In this document: positions 28,253 through 36,154 of the stretch, piece after piece
Layout of the letters: each line of letters begins with the position of its first letter
Numbering within the stretch: the stretch's first letter is position 1
Origin: Scandinavium ludwigii_A
GTDB lineage: Bacteria > Pseudomonadota > Gammaproteobacteria > Enterobacterales > Enterobacteriaceae
NCBI GenBank assembly: GCA_050516505.1
Contig: CP191518.1
Span: 2,976,001 to 3,040,000 of the forward strand
Length of the DNA: 64,000 nt
Direction of reading: 5' to 3'
Notes under the pieces: model-generated
Database searches by the model: none
Seen by the model: only the letters and a program-made list of their open reading frames with translations
Told to the model about the DNA's origin: nothing
Program-made: the position numbers and the translations under genes

Positions 28253-29122
28253 TATCCCCTCTTCCATCGCCGTCAGCAGTTGCGCCAGCATGGGTGCTGC
28301 GATCACCCCCGGTTTCCAGAGCGCCACCAGCGGATGCGTCAGACCCGTCGTCCCCATTTCGGTATCAATTCGCGCCACGCTTTCCAGCCGTTCAGCGCAA
28401 AAATGCTCCGGCAGAAAGGCCCAGCCACAACCACGTTGCAACAGCCTTTCCAGCAAGGTTATCTCATTGACATGAATCAGCCGGTCCGCGATACGAATTC
28501 GCCCGGCAAGTGAGGGAGGAAGGTCGCGAAATGGCATCAGCTGCGGTTGTGAGGCCAAATGCAGTAACGACACAGGCTGTTTAGGGAAATAATCTTTACG
28601 AGCGTACACCGCAAGCGACACGCTCCCTACCGCGCGCCAGTGTAGATGGTCGTTCACGGAACGATTCACAGCCTGAAAAAGACCGAGGTCAGCGCTGCCC
28701 TCATCGAGCCATTGTTCCGCCTGACCACGCTCACAGGCAATCATATCCAGCTGAATATGCTGCGCCTGAAGCCGTTCCGCCAGTTTCAGCAACAGCGCGC
28801 GTGGCGTAAAGAGGTCATAACACAGGGTCAAATGCGTTTCGAGAGTGTCCGGAATATGTCGGGCGATGCGGGAGAAGGCTTCGGCTTCATGCAGAAACAG
28901 CCTTGCCTGGCGATAAAGCAGCTGGCCCTGCGGCGTCAGAGTTAACGGCCTTGTCGAGCGGTCAAACAGCGCGTAGCCAAGATCCACCTCCAGATATTCG
29001 AGCAGTTCGCTGACGGTGGTGCGATCCTTTTTCAACTTTTTCGCCGCCTGTGTCAGCGTGCCGGTCTCGCATACGCAGGCAAAGGCTTCAATCTGGGCAA
29101 GTGTAAAACGCAACAACTCCAT
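28250..29122 (-). CDS. LysR-family transcriptional regulator
   Basis: The 290-residue protein has an N-terminal winged HTH (about residues 5-64: FTLAQIEAFACVCETG, TQAAKKLKKDRTTVSELLEYL) and a C-terminal effector-binding domain. In E. coli the LysR gene ycaN lies in this neighbourhood; I cannot confirm orthology from memory. It is convergent with pflA and on the same strand as ycaD, 84 bases from it behind a terminator. Target and ligand unknown. Confidence 0.88.
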   Translation of the reverse strand: MELLRFTLAQIEAFACVCETGTLTQAAKKLKKDRTTVSELLEYLEVDLGYALFDRSTRPLTLTPQGQLLYRQARLFLHEAEAFSRIARHIPDTLETHLTLCYDLFTPRALLLKLAERLQAQHIQLDMIACERGQAEQWLDEGSADLGLFQAVNRSVNDHLHWRAVGSVSLAVYARKDYFPKQPVSLLHLASQPQLMPFRDLPPSLAGRIRIADRLIHVNEITLLERLLQRGCGWAFLPEHFCAERLESVARIDTEMGTTGLTHPLVALWKPGVIAAPMLAQLLTAMEEGI

Positions 29123-29177
29123 CGGATGTCCTTCTTCGCAATGAGGAAGTCACCTTACCGGAGAGTCGAGACAGAAA

Positions 29178-29201
29178 AAAGCCTGTCGGACGACAGGCTT
29201 T
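29178..29201 (-). terminator. ycaD terminator
   Basis: A 10-bp stem (AAAGCCTGTC/GACAGGCTTT) with a GGAC loop, followed on the minus strand by a T run. It lies six bases past the ycaD stop. Confidence 0.9.
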
Positions 29202-29206
29202 GATTA

Positions 29207-30352
29207 TCAGGCGTGTGCCACCGGCGTTGGGTGATGCCCGGCTTTGCGCAGCAGCATCAACAGGTAGATGAACGACACGCTGGCGATCATCACAAACAGC
29301 AGGTTGTCAGAGTAGTTCTGCATCAGCATCGACGTAAACGTCGGCCCCAGCAGGCTGCCGATGGTATAACTCAGCAGCAGCGCCTGGTTCATCGCCACCA
29401 GCTGATGGTGTTCAACTTTCTCGCAGGCCCAGGCCATCGCAACCGGATACAACGTAAAGCCCGCAGCGCCCAGAATAAACAGCGTAGGTGCCATCGCCGC
29501 ACCACTCAGCATTGCCATGCAGCCGAGGATAACCACAAAAATCTGCACGCGCAGCACCAGCAAACGACCGTAGCGATCCGCCAGACGGCCCACTGGCCAC
29601 TGACCGAGGATCCCAGCGCTGACCATGACCGCCATCCAGAAGCCAATGCCCGAATCGCTGACGCCCTGATGATTGAGCCACAGCGGCATCAACCCATAGA
29701 GCGAGCCGAGAACAATCCCGGAGATAATGCAACCGTTGACGCCCAAACGCGCTTGGCGCAGTTTTAGCATCGGCCAAACCAGCGTTGGCGCCTCTTCGCT
29801 GGTCTGATTCGTAATTCGGGTAAATAGCAGCGGCAGAATTGCAGCCAGTACCATGCCGGTGACCCACGGCAGGACGCTCATCAAGTCTGTCGGGAATTTG
29901 CTGACCATCAACTGGCCCAGCACGGTGCCCACATAATAAACCATCATATAGGCCGCCAGCAGACGCCCGCGATTACGGGAGGTGCCGCTGCACATCAGCG
30001 CGCTTTCGACTACCACCCAAATCATTGCGCAGCCCACTCCGGCAAGGAAACGCCAGCTGAGCCAGCTCCAGAAGCCCATGGTTAGCCCTAAACCGACGCA
30101 GCCCACGGCGAAAATCAGTGATGCGAGGTAATAGCTCCGATTAAAGCCAAGACGCTTAATCAAACGCCCACAGAGCAACGTTCCCACCAGGTTACCGGTG
30201 AAATATGACGAACTCACCATCCCCACCTGCCAGGTAGGCAAATGATCATGGGCAAGCCAAAGCGGGACGAGCGTATTCAGCACCGCAATCGCCAGCGTCA
30301 ACAAAAGTAAGCCACAGAGCAATAAAAGCACTGGGCGGGAATACGTGGACAT
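29207..30352 (-). CDS. ycaD: YcaD, MFS transporter
   Basis: This 381-residue major facilitator protein has about 12 membrane helices. The MFS loop 2-3 motif is degenerate (GRLIKRLGFNRSY), and the cytoplasmic loop between helices 8 and 9 has GRLADRYGRLL. The very high similarity to E. coli YcaD includes FTLYPVAMAWACEKVEHHQLV. ATG 30352 (MSTYSRPV) is the conserved start; in-frame ATGs at 30394 and 30391 would extend it by 14 residues. Substrate unknown. Confidence 0.94.
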   Translation of the reverse strand: MSTYSRPVLLLLCGLLLLTLAIAVLNTLVPLWLAHDHLPTWQVGMVSSSYFTGNLVGTLLCGRLIKRLGFNRSYYLASLIFAVGCVGLGLTMGFWSWLSWRFLAGVGCAMIWVVVESALMCSGTSRNRGRLLAAYMMVYYVGTVLGQLMVSKFPTDLMSVLPWVTGMVLAAILPLLFTRITNQTSEEAPTLVWPMLKLRQARLGVNGCIISGIVLGSLYGLMPLWLNHQGVSDSGIGFWMAVMVSAGILGQWPVGRLADRYGRLLVLRVQIFVVILGCMAMLSGAAMAPTLFILGAAGFTLYPVAMAWACEKVEHHQLVAMNQALLLSYTIGSLLGPTFTSMLMQNYSDNLLFVMIASVSFIYLLMLLRKAGHHPTPVAHA

Positions 30353-30484
30353 GGATATAAAACCGTGAGGAAGTTCAGAATTCGAGCGCATCATGCCACC
30401 GCCATTGGCAAAGTCAATTGCCTCCAGACCAGAGCTGGCGCGGTTTTCAGGGGAACAATAGAAGTTTTTTATCTAGCGGAGCGG

Positions 30485-30515
30485 CAATGGAATTTATTTT
30501 TAAATTATTCCATTG
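30485..30515. repeat. Inverted repeat upstream of ycaD
   Basis: Nine-base arms CAATGGAAT (30485-30493) and ATTCCATTG (30507-30515) are separated by 13 AT-rich bases. It lies about 133-163 bases upstream of the ycaD ATG and could be an operator, or a hairpin since five T follow on the plus strand. No gene on the plus strand would need it. Confidence 0.45.
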
Positions 30516-30588
30516 TTTTTATTACGTAATTGGAAATATTAAGGCTTATTTTCAGTTGAAAAATTTCATGGATGGGGCGCATTTTTTG

Positions 30589-30617
30589 TTGCGCCGGATC
30601 GTTGCAATCCGGCGCAA
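30589..30617. repeat. GC-rich palindrome after dmsC
   Basis: Perfect 11-bp arms TTGCGCCGGAT (30589-30599) and ATCCGGCGCAA (30607-30617) with a 7-base loop, 9 bases past the dmsC stop. On the minus strand no T run follows, so it is not a classical terminator. It may protect the dmsABC mRNA 3' end like a REP unit, but no second copy is seen here. Confidence 0.6.
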
Positions 30618-30625
30618 TAAACGGC

Positions 30626-31489
30626 TTAGCTGGCGACTGCCATCCCGACGGTCATATGCAGACCGTAGAATACGCCGCGGCCGATGAGCTCACCCACGAA
30701 CATCAGCACGAAGGCCAGACTCAGTAGAGGAATGGCTGGTTGACGCCCTTTCAGCTGTGGCGCAATCCAGCACACCAGAGCCAACACGAGCACCACCAGC
30801 CGCCAGGCCATCAGGGAACCGTACGCCGGCACCAGCGCAGAAGCCTGCTGAATAGAGCTGTGAATCGTAGCCAGCTCACTCCCCTGCATCACCACCACAA
30901 TGGCACTGACCAGCAGAGCCAGCATTGACACCACCGGCAGCAGGCGCATCGCCCAGCCGTCGACGCCAGCCACACGCAGCAACAGATAGCCCAGCAGTGG
31001 CCCACCGATAAACATCGTCAGGAAGAAGCTCATCGGCGTCCAGATGCTGTACCAGGTTGGCACGGTGTCGATGGTGTTATAAACGCGAACCATCATCCAG
31101 ACGAAGAAGACGCCCAGCACCATGGTCAGCACCAGCCACACCGTGCGCAGTGCCTGCGGCAGCTTGTTGATAACCGCCAGCAGCCAGCCAATCCCACCGA
31201 CTGCGAAGAACACGGAGCCGCTGGCAATCTCATTACTCAGCGAAGAAGCACCGATCCGGTTCAGCGAGTTAAACGCGCGCAGCGGCGACCCGAGGTGCAG
31301 GATTGAGGCGATAAAGCCCAGTCCCATCAGCACCCACAGGCCGAACATGCTCAGTATGACCAGACGTTGCTGTTCACGCGAAAGTTCGCCTTTCATCAGC
31401 GCCAATGCCAGAACGATAAAACCACCGGCGACGCATTGCCCGAGGACCGTGAAGATCATCAGCGGCCATTCATGCCATCCACTTCCCAT
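30626..31489 (-). CDS. dmsC: DmsC, membrane anchor of DMSO reductase
   Basis: The 287-residue integral membrane protein has eight predicted helices. It anchors DmsAB and oxidises menaquinol. ATG 31489 (MGSGWHEWPLMIF) is the conserved start and lies one base after the dmsB stop; a longer in-frame extension to 31666 would lie wholly within dmsB and is not conserved. Confidence 0.97.
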   Translation of the reverse strand: MGSGWHEWPLMIFTVLGQCVAGGFIVLALALMKGELSREQQRLVILSMFGLWVLMGLGFIASILHLGSPLRAFNSLNRIGASSLSNEIASGSVFFAVGGIGWLLAVINKLPQALRTVWLVLTMVLGVFFVWMMVRVYNTIDTVPTWYSIWTPMSFFLTMFIGGPLLGYLLLRVAGVDGWAMRLLPVVSMLALLVSAIVVVMQGSELATIHSSIQQASALVPAYGSLMAWRLVVLVLALVCWIAPQLKGRQPAIPLLSLAFVLMFVGELIGRGVFYGLHMTVGMAVAS

Positions 31490-31490
31490 C

Positions 31491-32108
31491 TTAAACCTCC
31501 TTCGGGTTTGCCAGATAGCCGGTGGTGTCACCCGTCGGACGGCTGTTGGCGTTAGGTTTGATAACAATGCTTGGTTTGGTGAAGTGCGCAGACGGCAGCG
31601 GAGCAACCGCCGCCAAATGACCATGCTTTTTACGCAGCTCTTCAATCGGACCAAAGTCCAGCGCACGCAGCGGGCAGGACTCTACACAGATAGGCTTTTT
31701 GCCATCCGCAACGCGCTCATGACAGCCGTCGCATTTGGTCATATGGCCTTTGGCTTCGTTGTACTGCGGCGCGCCGTATGGACAAGCCATATGGCAGTAG
31801 CGACAGCCGATGCACACGTCTTCATTCACGACAACAAATCCGTCTTCACGCTTATGCATCGCCCCGCTCGGACAGACCTTGGTACAGGCCGGATCTTCGC
31901 AGTGGTTACAGGCGATTGACAGGTAGTAGGCAAACACATTCTGATGCCATGTGCCGTTATCTTCCTGCCAGTCGCCGCCGGCATACTCATAAATGCGGCG
32001 GAAACTGACGTCAGGCGTCAAATCTTTGTAGTCTTTGCAGGCCAGTTCGCAGGTTTTGCAACCGGTGCAGCGACTGGAATCAATAAAAAATCCATACTGA
32101 GTGGTCAT
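31491..32108 (-). CDS. dmsB: DmsB, iron-sulfur subunit of DMSO reductase
   Basis: The 205-residue electron-transfer subunit has four ferredoxin-type cysteine groups (CTGCKTCELAC, CNHCEDPACTKVC, CIGCRYCHMAC and CDGCHERV...CVESC) for four [4Fe-4S] clusters. It passes electrons from DmsC to DmsA. It is 10 bases downstream of dmsA and one base upstream of dmsC. Confidence 0.98.
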   Translation of the reverse strand: MTTQYGFFIDSSRCTGCKTCELACKDYKDLTPDVSFRRIYEYAGGDWQEDNGTWHQNVFAYYLSIACNHCEDPACTKVCPSGAMHKREDGFVVVNEDVCIGCRYCHMACPYGAPQYNEAKGHMTKCDGCHERVADGKKPICVESCPLRALDFGPIEELRKKHGHLAAVAPLPSAHFTKPSIVIKPNANSRPTGDTTGYLANPKEV

Positions 32109-32118
32109 CGGTTACTCC

Positions 32119-34563
32119 TTACGCTTTTACGACCTGAACGAGGTTAGTGTGCGACGGGTTGCCCTTCGCCAACGGCGACGGACGCTGAGTGGTCAGGACG
32201 TTAATACAGCCCGCCTGGTCAACGCCTTTTGCATCTGGCGCGTACCATGCCCCCTCACCTAACGCTACAACGCCAGGCATCATGCGCGGCGTAACCTTCG
32301 CTTCAATGTGGACCTCACCACGACCGTTGAAGATCTTCACGCGGTCGCCATTGGCAATCCCACGCTTCTTCGCGTCCATCGGGTTCATCCACATTTCCTG
32401 TGGACATGCAGCCTTCAGGACATCTACGTTGCCGTATGTAGAGTGACAACGCGCTTTATAGTGGAAACCCGTCAGCTGCAACGGATAATCCTTGGCCAAC
32501 GGATCGTCGTAGTTTTCGAAGCCTGCCGCATAGATTGGCAGTGGATCGATAACGTCGCCTTCCGTCAGTTGCCAGGAAGCGGCAATCTCTGCCAGCTGCG
32601 CTGAGTAAATTTCGATTTTGCCTGACGGCGTGGTCAGTGGGTTGTCAGCCGGGTTCTCACGGAACGCCTTATAGGCCACGTGATGCCCTTCTGGGTCGCG
32701 CTGCTTGAACATGCCCTGCTTGCGGAATGCTTCAAACGTCGGCAGCCCTGGGATCGCTTGGCGAGATTGTTCATACAGATGGCGCATCCACTCTTCCTGG
32801 TTGCGGCCTTCAGTGAACTTCTGCTCAACACCCATGCGTTTTGCCAGCTGAGTGGTCATCTCATAGATGGTTTTGCACTCGAAACGCGGTTTGATAACCT
32901 GGTCGGCAAAGATGACGTAGGACATGTTGCCGCAAGACGCATCTAGCGCGAAATCCATCTGCTCAGACGCGGTGCAGTCTGGCAGCAGGATATCGGCATA
33001 TTTCGCCGAAGAGGTCATGTGGCAATCCACCACCACAATCAGTTCGCATTTCTTGTCATCTTGCAGGATGTCGTGGGTGCGGTTGATATCGGAGTGCTGG
33101 TTGATAATGCAGTTACCCGCATAGTTCCAGATCATCTTGATCGGCACATCGAGTTTATCTTTACCGCGCACGCCATCGCGGGTTGCGGTCATTTCCGGGC
33201 CGCGTTCAATCGCATCGGTCCACATAAACATCGAAATGCTGGTTTCTACCGGGTTATCCAGCGTTGGCATACGTTCGAATGGCAGATCGTACGATCCTTC
33301 ACGTGCACCGGAGTTACCGCCGTTAATGCCGACGTTACCGGTCAGAATTGACAGCATGGAGATAGCGCGGGTCGCAATCTCGCCATTAGCATGGCGCTGC
33401 GGACCCCAGCCCTGGCTGATAAATGCCGGTTTGGCGGTCGCGATTTCGCGCGCCAACTGGACAATACGTTCCGCCGGGATCCCGGTAATGGACGCAGCCC
33501 ACTGTGGTGTTTTAGCGGTGCCGTCTTTGCCCTCACCGAGAATGTACGCTTTATAGTGTCCATTCGCAGGGGCAGTGGCAGGCAGGGTTTTCTCGTCGTA
33601 GCCGACGCAGTATTTGTCGAGGAACGGCTGATCGACCAGATTTTCAGTGATCATCACCCATGCCAGACCGGACACCAATGCGCCGTCTGTACCCGGGCGA
33701 ATGGGGATCCACTCATCTTCACGGCCTGCACCGGTGTCGGTGTAGCGCGGATCGATGATGATCAGACGGGCATTGGATTTTTCACGCGCCTGCTCAAGAT
33801 AATAGGTCACGCCGCCGCCACTCATGCGGGTTTCACCAGGGTTGTTGCCGAACAGCACAACCAGCTGGCTGTTTTCAATGTCCGACGGGCTGTTGCCGTC
33901 GGCCCAACCGCCGTAGGTGTAGTTCAGACCTTCCGCAATTTGTGCGGAAGAGTAATCGCCGTAGTGATTCAGGTAACCGCCGCAGCAGTTCATCAGACGG
34001 GCAATCAGCGTTTTTCCTGGCGGCCAGGAACGCGTCATGGTGCCACCTAACGTGCCGGTACCATAATTGAGGTAGATAGATTCGTTGCCGTAATCTTTGA
34101 TCAAACGCTGCATGTTGTTGGCGATGGTGTCATACGCCTCTTCCCAGCTAATGCGCTCGAACTTCCCTTCCCCACGTTTACCGACGCGCTTCATCGGATA
34201 TTTCAGGCGGTCAGGATTATAAACACGGCGACGCATAGAGCGGCCGCGAAGACACGCGCGCACCTGATGCAGACCATCGTAGTTATCGTCGCCGGTATTG
34301 TCGGTTTCAACGTATTTGATTTCACCATCGACCACGTGCATACGCAGCGGGCAGCGACTACCGCAGTTGACCGTACAGGCGCTCCAGACCGTTTTCCCGG
34401 CAGCAGCGGCTGGGGCAATGGCGTCCGCCGCATTGGCGATACGGGTAAACGGTAACGTGAATGCGCTACTGGCGATCGCCAGTCCGCCGATTGCCGAGGT
34501 TTTCATCAAACCTCGACGGCTGACTTCAGCAGTCAGCAAAGTATCAGGTGCTTTTATTTTCAT
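32119..34563 (-). CDS. dmsA: DmsA, molybdopterin catalytic subunit of DMSO reductase
   Basis: The 814-residue precursor begins with a Tat signal (SRRGLMKTSAIGG, residues 15-27, then a hydrophobic stretch to about 45). The mature part has the Cys motif CTVNCGSRC for the FS0 cluster and a MoCo bis-MGD fold (NYGTGTLGGTMTRSW, GNNPGETRMSGGG, SQGWGPQRHANGE). It reduces DMSO, TMAO and related S- and N-oxides during anaerobic respiration. It heads dmsABC, and its upstream region has ModE- and FNR-like sites. Confidence 0.98.
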   Translation of the reverse strand: MKIKAPDTLLTAEVSRRGLMKTSAIGGLAIASSAFTLPFTRIANAADAIAPAAAAGKTVWSACTVNCGSRCPLRMHVVDGEIKYVETDNTGDDNYDGLHQVRACLRGRSMRRRVYNPDRLKYPMKRVGKRGEGKFERISWEEAYDTIANNMQRLIKDYGNESIYLNYGTGTLGGTMTRSWPPGKTLIARLMNCCGGYLNHYGDYSSAQIAEGLNYTYGGWADGNSPSDIENSQLVVLFGNNPGETRMSGGGVTYYLEQAREKSNARLIIIDPRYTDTGAGREDEWIPIRPGTDGALVSGLAWVMITENLVDQPFLDKYCVGYDEKTLPATAPANGHYKAYILGEGKDGTAKTPQWAASITGIPAERIVQLAREIATAKPAFISQGWGPQRHANGEIATRAISMLSILTGNVGINGGNSGAREGSYDLPFERMPTLDNPVETSISMFMWTDAIERGPEMTATRDGVRGKDKLDVPIKMIWNYAGNCIINQHSDINRTHDILQDDKKCELIVVVDCHMTSSAKYADILLPDCTASEQMDFALDASCGNMSYVIFADQVIKPRFECKTIYEMTTQLAKRMGVEQKFTEGRNQEEWMRHLYEQSRQAIPGLPTFEAFRKQGMFKQRDPEGHHVAYKAFRENPADNPLTTPSGKIEIYSAQLAEIAASWQLTEGDVIDPLPIYAAGFENYDDPLAKDYPLQLTGFHYKARCHSTYGNVDVLKAACPQEMWMNPMDAKKRGIANGDRVKIFNGRGEVHIEAKVTPRMMPGVVALGEGAWYAPDAKGVDQAGCINVLTTQRPSPLAKGNPSHTNLVQVVKA

Positions 34564-34584
34564 GGATACTCACTTCATTGCTCA

Positions 34585-34598
34585 TTGAAATGAACCAA
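34585..34598 (-). promoter_or_regulatory. FNR-like site upstream of dmsA
   Basis: On the minus strand this reads TTGGT-TCAT-TTCAA, 8 of 10 conserved positions of TTGAT-N4-ATCAA. It centres about 28 bases upstream of the dmsA ATG. That is close for a class II activator site, so it may be fortuitous or serve a start within the leader. Confidence 0.4.
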
Positions 34599-34624
34599 TC
34601 GCTATATGGAAATGTATATAGCGA
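34599..34624. promoter_or_regulatory. Candidate ModE operator upstream of dmsA
   Basis: A perfect 9-bp dyad TCGCTATAT-N8-ATATAGCGA. This closely resembles the ModE consensus (ATCGCTATATA-N6/7-TATATAACGAT). In E. coli dmsABC expression depends on the molybdate regulator ModE, and DmsA needs molybdopterin. The centre is about 48 bases upstream of the dmsA ATG. Confidence 0.75.
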
Positions 34625-34721
34625 AGTCGATTTTTTTTTAGAGTTTTATGCTGCTTCTAATTCGAAGGGAGTATCCATGCTTTCGACTGAAGGGTTATTG
34701 TTCAGTATCAAAACAGGTATA

Positions 34722-34747
34722 AAAAAAGCGCCCTAAGGCGCTTTTTT
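34722..34747 (-). terminator. serS terminator (bidirectional)
   Basis: An 11-bp stem (AAAAAAGCGCC/GGCGCTTTTTT) with a CTAA loop. It is T-rich on both strands. It lies 20 bases past the serS stop and would also stop plus-strand transcription. Confidence 0.93.
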
Positions 34748-34767
34748 AAGAAAGGAATGAGGAGCTA

Positions 34768-36060
34768 TCAGCCGATGAACTCAATACCGTTCATATAAGG
34801 ACGCAGTACTTCCGGCACTTCGATGCGACCGTCAGCCTGCTGGTAGTTTTCCAGCACCGCAACCAGCGCACGGCCTACAGCCAGACCGGAACCGTTCAGG
34901 GTGTGTACCAGACGGGTTTTCTTGTCTGATTTATTACGGCAGCGAGCCTGCAAACGACGCGCCTGGAAATCCCACATGTTTGAACAAGAAGAGATTTCAC
35001 GATACGTGTCCTGTGCTGGCAACCAGACTTCAAGGTCATAGGTTTTAGCCGAACCGAAACCGATATCGCCGCTACACAGCAACACTTTACGGTACGGAAG
35101 ACCCAGCAACTGCAGCACTTTCTCAGCGTGACCCGTCAGTTCTTCCAGTGCATCCATAGAATCTTCAGGGCGAACGATCTGCACCATTTCGACTTTATCA
35201 AACTGGTGCTGGCGGATCAGACCACGTGTATCACGCCCATAAGAACCCGCTTCTGAACGGAAGCATGGGGTATGCGCGGTCATTTTCAGTGGCAGCGCGT
35301 CTTCGTCGATGATCTCGTCACGAACCAGGTTGGTCAGTGGCACTTCGGCAGTTGGGATCAACGCGTAGTTGCTGCTGTCGGCTTCTTCATCCAGCGGACG
35401 GGTGTGGAACAAATCGCCGCCGAATTTCGGTAACTGACCCGTGCCGTACAGTGTTTCATGGTTTACCAGGTACGGGACGTAGTTTTCAACATAACCATGC
35501 TGTTCGGTATGCAGGTCAAGCATGAACTGGCTCAGGGCGCGATGCATACGCGCGATTTGCCCTTGCATTACTACGAAGCGAGAGCCGGTCAGTTTAACCG
35601 CAGACGCAAAATCCAGGCCTTTAGCCATTTCGCCTAACGTGACGTGATCGCGTACTTCGAATTCGAATTTACGCGGCTCACCCCAACGGCTGATTTCAAC
35701 GTTTTCGCTGTCATCTTTACCCATCGGCACACAATCGTCTGGGATGTTAGGCAGTGTCAACGCGATGTCGCGGATCTCAAGGAGCAGAGCATCAAGCTCA
35801 ACTTTTGCGGCATCCAGCTCTTCACCCAGCTTGTTGACTTCCAGGCGTAACGGCTCAATATCTTCCCCGCGCGCTTTCGCCTGGCCAATGGATTTCGATC
35901 GCGAGTTACGCTCTGCCTGCAGATTTTCAGTGTTTACCTGCAGAACTTTACGACGCTCTTCAAGAGCGCGCAGTTTATCTACATCCAGCTTAAAGCCTCG
36001 GCGTGCCAGTTTTTCTGCGACTGCGTCTGGCTCGGTACGCAGCAGATTGGGATCGAGCAT
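34768..36060 (-). CDS. serS: Seryl-tRNA synthetase
   Basis: The 430-residue class II synthetase charges tRNA-Ser and tRNA-Sec. An N-terminal antiparallel coiled coil (about residues 30-105) grips the long variable arm. Motif 2 is CFRSEAGSYGRDTRGLIRQHQF and motif 3 is LNGSGLAVGRALVAVLE (about residues 385-401). Same length as E. coli SerS. It lies between rarA and dmsA, with terminators on both sides. Confidence 0.99.
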   Translation of the reverse strand: MLDPNLLRTEPDAVAEKLARRGFKLDVDKLRALEERRKVLQVNTENLQAERNSRSKSIGQAKARGEDIEPLRLEVNKLGEELDAAKVELDALLLEIRDIALTLPNIPDDCVPMGKDDSENVEISRWGEPRKFEFEVRDHVTLGEMAKGLDFASAVKLTGSRFVVMQGQIARMHRALSQFMLDLHTEQHGYVENYVPYLVNHETLYGTGQLPKFGGDLFHTRPLDEEADSSNYALIPTAEVPLTNLVRDEIIDEDALPLKMTAHTPCFRSEAGSYGRDTRGLIRQHQFDKVEMVQIVRPEDSMDALEELTGHAEKVLQLLGLPYRKVLLCSGDIGFGSAKTYDLEVWLPAQDTYREISSCSNMWDFQARRLQARCRNKSDKKTRLVHTLNGSGLAVGRALVAVLENYQQADGRIEVPEVLRPYMNGIEFIG

Positions 36061-36097
36061 GCTTATCCTGTGCTTATCGAATTAGTAAAATGAGAAA

Positions 36098-36118
36098 ATG
36101 ACCGCAGCCTGCGGTCAT
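36098..36118 (-). terminator. rarA terminator
   Basis: A 9-bp stem (ATGACCGCA/TGCGGTCAT) with a 3-base loop, followed on the minus strand by TTTTCTCATTTT. It lies 37 bases past the rarA stop. Confidence 0.8.
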
Positions 36119-36154
36119 TAGAGATTCAGCGATAACCTTACCGCAACGCCCTGT

